This document shows positions 61,035 to 64,000 of a DNA stretch of 64,000 nt, piece by piece (position 1 is the first letter of the stretch; every line of letters begins with the position of its first letter). Source of the stretch: Gavia stellata (Eukaryota > Chordata > Aves > Gaviiformes > Gaviidae); the NCBI RefSeq assembly GCF_030936135.1, contig NC_082610.1, positions 19,168,428-19,232,427 on the forward strand. The letters run 5' to 3'. The notes below the pieces were generated by a model. The model saw only the letters and a program-made list of their open reading frames with translations. It made no database searches and was not told the DNA's origin. Made by a program: the position numbers and the translations under genes.

Positions 61035-64000
61035 CTGTGAAGAAATTGTAAAAAGCATACTAAGTACAACATTCTGTATCTGAACTTTTTAAGTGAAGCA
61101 TTTAGGTAGGATCAAAGGACCCAGATGATACATCTCTGTTAGACAAAGGGGGGAGTCCTTTATTCCATCAGAAAAAATGAAACAGGCCCCCAAAAGAGGT
61201 AAAATGTAATTATAGAAAGAGACTTTCTATTACAAATACACAGAGTTTAAAATCCAAATAATATTTCATGTATATGTGCTTTCTTTGTTTCCTTTAAAGC
61301 TCACTACAAGGGATTCTAATGCCTGGATCATAGCCCTTATTTCAGTGCTGCGCTAAATCTCACTAATATTTGAAACAATTACAGGAAGAATTCACAAAAC
61401 GTAAGAAAGTCATTTATTAAAATTGCTGTGTAGTAGCTAGGTAATAATAAGAAAAAGCACAGAACTGGTTGAAAGAAACAAGAGACTTAGGGCTTGATCG
61501 AGTCATGGCTGCAGTTACTTATATTCCAGTTTCTTTAGTGCTTAAGCATTGGGCCTTTCCTTCTGGAGCAAATCTAAAAGCCTCAATCAGGGATCCAGAT
61601 TTGTTTTACAGCTGGATGCAAGAAGGTGCATCTGAGTGATAGAACAAGGGCCCATAGCCTGAGCAGTAACCCCGGAGAAGTAACCAAAAGAACCAGATTT
61701 CCTGTTCTAATCCTCTTCTTGCTCTGAGACGGTTCAAAGTCACACCTTCTCTACAGGAAACCTTAAGCATCATACTGTAAGTCTATTTGACCAAGGGTTC
61801 TTGCTACCCCACCTGAAGCTGAGACACAGTGCCGAAAACAGTGGGACAGTGACAAAAGAGGAAAAAATAGGCCATGATCATGTGACCACATGATTAGGGC
61901 ACTCAGCTACATCAAAACTGTCCTATTCTTGTGCCTTGCTTCAAGGATTATTTTTGTACCTCCAGTTAAATGATTACAGGATCAACTACATGAACTGTCT
62001 TCCAGATGAGTTCTCCTTCTCTCTGTCATGACTCCGTAAGTTTTTAATTCCTTTCCATGCATGGCCCAGCAATACCATACGAGAGGAGGTATTGGCAAAG
62101 ACTTTTCAGAGATGACAAATATTGACCTGAACATTTCCATGCCTAGAAGAAGACTGACCCTGAGCTCCTGGGTTGGTGCTCTAAGCTCTTGTTTTTGTAA
62201 GTAAATATGGCAGGCATTTCTTGTAAAAGAAAAATGGCTACAATGTTATTTTGTGACGGATTGAATCCTGTCTGCCTGTGATAACCGTGCTTGGAACGTG
62301 TTGACTAACATGTACCTATAACCTGTCAAGTCTAAATCCTCAAAGGATTTAGGTGATGAAATTAATAATATCTGAATCCTGATCAAGATTATGCAAATGA
62401 GCACTCTAGGTGTGTAGCGAATTTCTCAGTCAAGGAAGAACTATCTATGTAATTTAGTCCTAAATTAAGACCCCTTTTTCCTTATACAATAGGTCAGAAG
62501 AGTTCACTGTCTCAGAACTGGATCCCTAACACCCATCTCACTGAACAGGGAGCCACATTGGTAGAAGAGAGGGAAATGCTGAAGTCAGGGATGTACCATA
62601 AACCCCAGTCCCCTTTGGTGCTTACATTCCTTGCTGAGCATTTCCTCCACTTAGAACCTCAGCCCAGATACCTCCATGAAAGCTGGACAACTACCTTTGC
62701 CTTAAAAATAACCGAATCAGGAGCACCTTCTTTTTTAAATTATTTTTCTAATGTAACTTCTGGCTGTGCCCACCATGTAAGCAGATTGAGTACTTGATCC
62801 CAGAGCTGAAGAATGCCTGTCTGAAGGGATTCAAGCCCCCGCTCCCAAAGAGGTCCCCAAGAGACTGCTGGCTTTGGAGGAGAAGGTTCTGGGCAGCCTC
62901 ACTGTACCTAGAAGTTGCTGCAGTGTCTACAGTTTCTTTCAGACCTAAGCTTTTAATTCTTTTCTCATTTAACTTTATGTGTGGCCACTAGTGATGTACA
63001 AAGAAGTAACTCAGGAGAGAGTTTAACCGTTTTCCATTTCCCATTAGTCTTTCAGTATCACAGATAAAGTCATTAGGTAAATGCATTCATATAATTATAA
63101 TTGATACTGATCAGGTGAGACAAATTGATACTTGTCAGGTGAGACAAGTGCCTCTGTAAGTCTTAATAATAGGCCAGAATTTGCTCTTACCCAACACATC
63201 TATAGGAATCTCAGCAGGCATAAAATCATAGAATGTTTGTTTATTCTGGCATGAGAACCTTTCTAACAGCAAAACTGCATATACATGTATTTTGGTCTGT
63301 TAATTTTTCTCAAGGAAACAGCAGGGGCTTTTGTGTACTTAGCAAATACATCATTCCCAAGGAAATTCTAGCTCATCGGTTTATTTAGCAATTGCACAAT
63401 GCCACATTGTTGACCATTATAAAAGTAAGTGTCTCTCAGTTGTAAGAATAGTCAAGATAATTTACTATTTGATAATTTGGGAACTGACCTAATTATTAAG
63501 AATATTTCTGGATGCACCTTGCTAAGTCTATATCCAGCTGCTAATCCACATATGCAATTATTGTTACAATCAATTTATGAAAGTTAGTATTTGACCCAAA
63601 ATATAAAGCCAGGTACAGAATGTTTGTGGAGATGGCATGCAATTGGGCCAATATTCTTTAGTCACTCAGGACATCTGAAAATATTTTTCACAGAGTGTGA
63701 TTCGAATAAAGAGGAGTTTGCTGGACACTGTCTAACCACTACTGATTTTTCGAAGCAATTTATCAGATTAGCATTGCACAGTACAAATAACTTTCTTGTT
63801 GAATCAATGGCTGAAGATGCTTTTGACTGACATTGCGTAACTCTAAACATAAGCTTATACTCTAAGTGACTGTTGTATTTTGTGCTTAAATCAACTTGCT
63901 GGTATTTTAGTGTTTATTTCACAATCTCTAAAGTAGCCTAAAATTATATTTGCACTTGCCAATGTTTTAAAAATGATATGCAAGATAAATTTACATAGGC
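61035..64000 (-). other. MUC5B: Upstream region or intron 1 of the mucin
   Basis: Exon 2 needs an upstream exon ending in phase 1 with a signal peptide. I checked several minus-strand ATG starts here and none gives a signal peptide followed by a donor in phase 1. Either exon 1 lies beyond 64000 or I missed a very short one. No promoter could be assigned. Confidence 0.5.
63101..63148. repeat. 24-bp imperfect tandem pair
   Basis: ttgatactgatcaggtgaga and ttgatacttgtcaggtgaga begin the two 24-bp units. They differ at three positions. Confidence 0.8.

Noticed and set aside
63181..63227. Minus-strand ATG followed by a gtaaga donor in phase 1 as mucin exon 1
   Set aside because: The peptide MPAEIPIDVL has no signal-peptide character, and the overlapping frame that looks more hydrophobic ends in a stop.

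Overview
The window is vertebrate nuclear DNA, most probably from a bird. It has large introns, several copies of the avian-type LINE CR1 (3' ends carrying the ATTCTATG-type tail), and the gene order TOLLIP next to a gel-forming mucin that is known from the 11p15-type mucin cluster. The species cannot be named from the sequence.

Layout. Positions 1-9234 are the last intron of TOLLIP (+ strand), which holds a very decayed CR1. Its last coding exon (CUE domain) is 9235-9449, followed by a 3' UTR of about 3.2 kb. From about 12.7 to 23.4 kb lies the space between two convergent genes, with CR1 copies, a G-quadruplex-like C/A tract and an unexplained GC-rich patch. From 23.4 to 61.0 kb, on the minus strand, is one large secreted mucin. 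I followed 40 coding exons (7143 nt in the largest) whose splice phases all join without a break into about 4,140 codons. The signal-peptide exon was not found and may lie beyond 64 kb.

The mucin reads from its N-terminus as three VWD-C8-TIL assemblies (D1, D2, D'/D3, each with an intact CGLCG motif), a CysD module, a threonine/serine-rich (PTS) region with two further near-identical CysD modules, then VWC-like modules and a C-terminal cystine knot. Position beside TOLLIP and the CysD sequences favour MUC5B over MUC5AC. I treat the symbol as likely, not certain.

Two features stand out. (1) The whole D4 assembly (VWD4-C8-TIL) that MUC2/MUC5AC/MUC5B carry after the PTS region is absent: an exon ending at 30086 is followed after only about 460 bp, in phase, by the second half of a VWC-like module. 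(2) A fourth CysD at about 30.7-31.0 kb is a fossil, with a stop in place of the second Trp of WxxW, a lost Cys and a +1 frameshift. A usable splice acceptor just downstream of it, in the right phase, would let the mRNA bypass it. In addition, about 2.9 kb of the PTS exon containing a CysD has been duplicated in tandem in frame.
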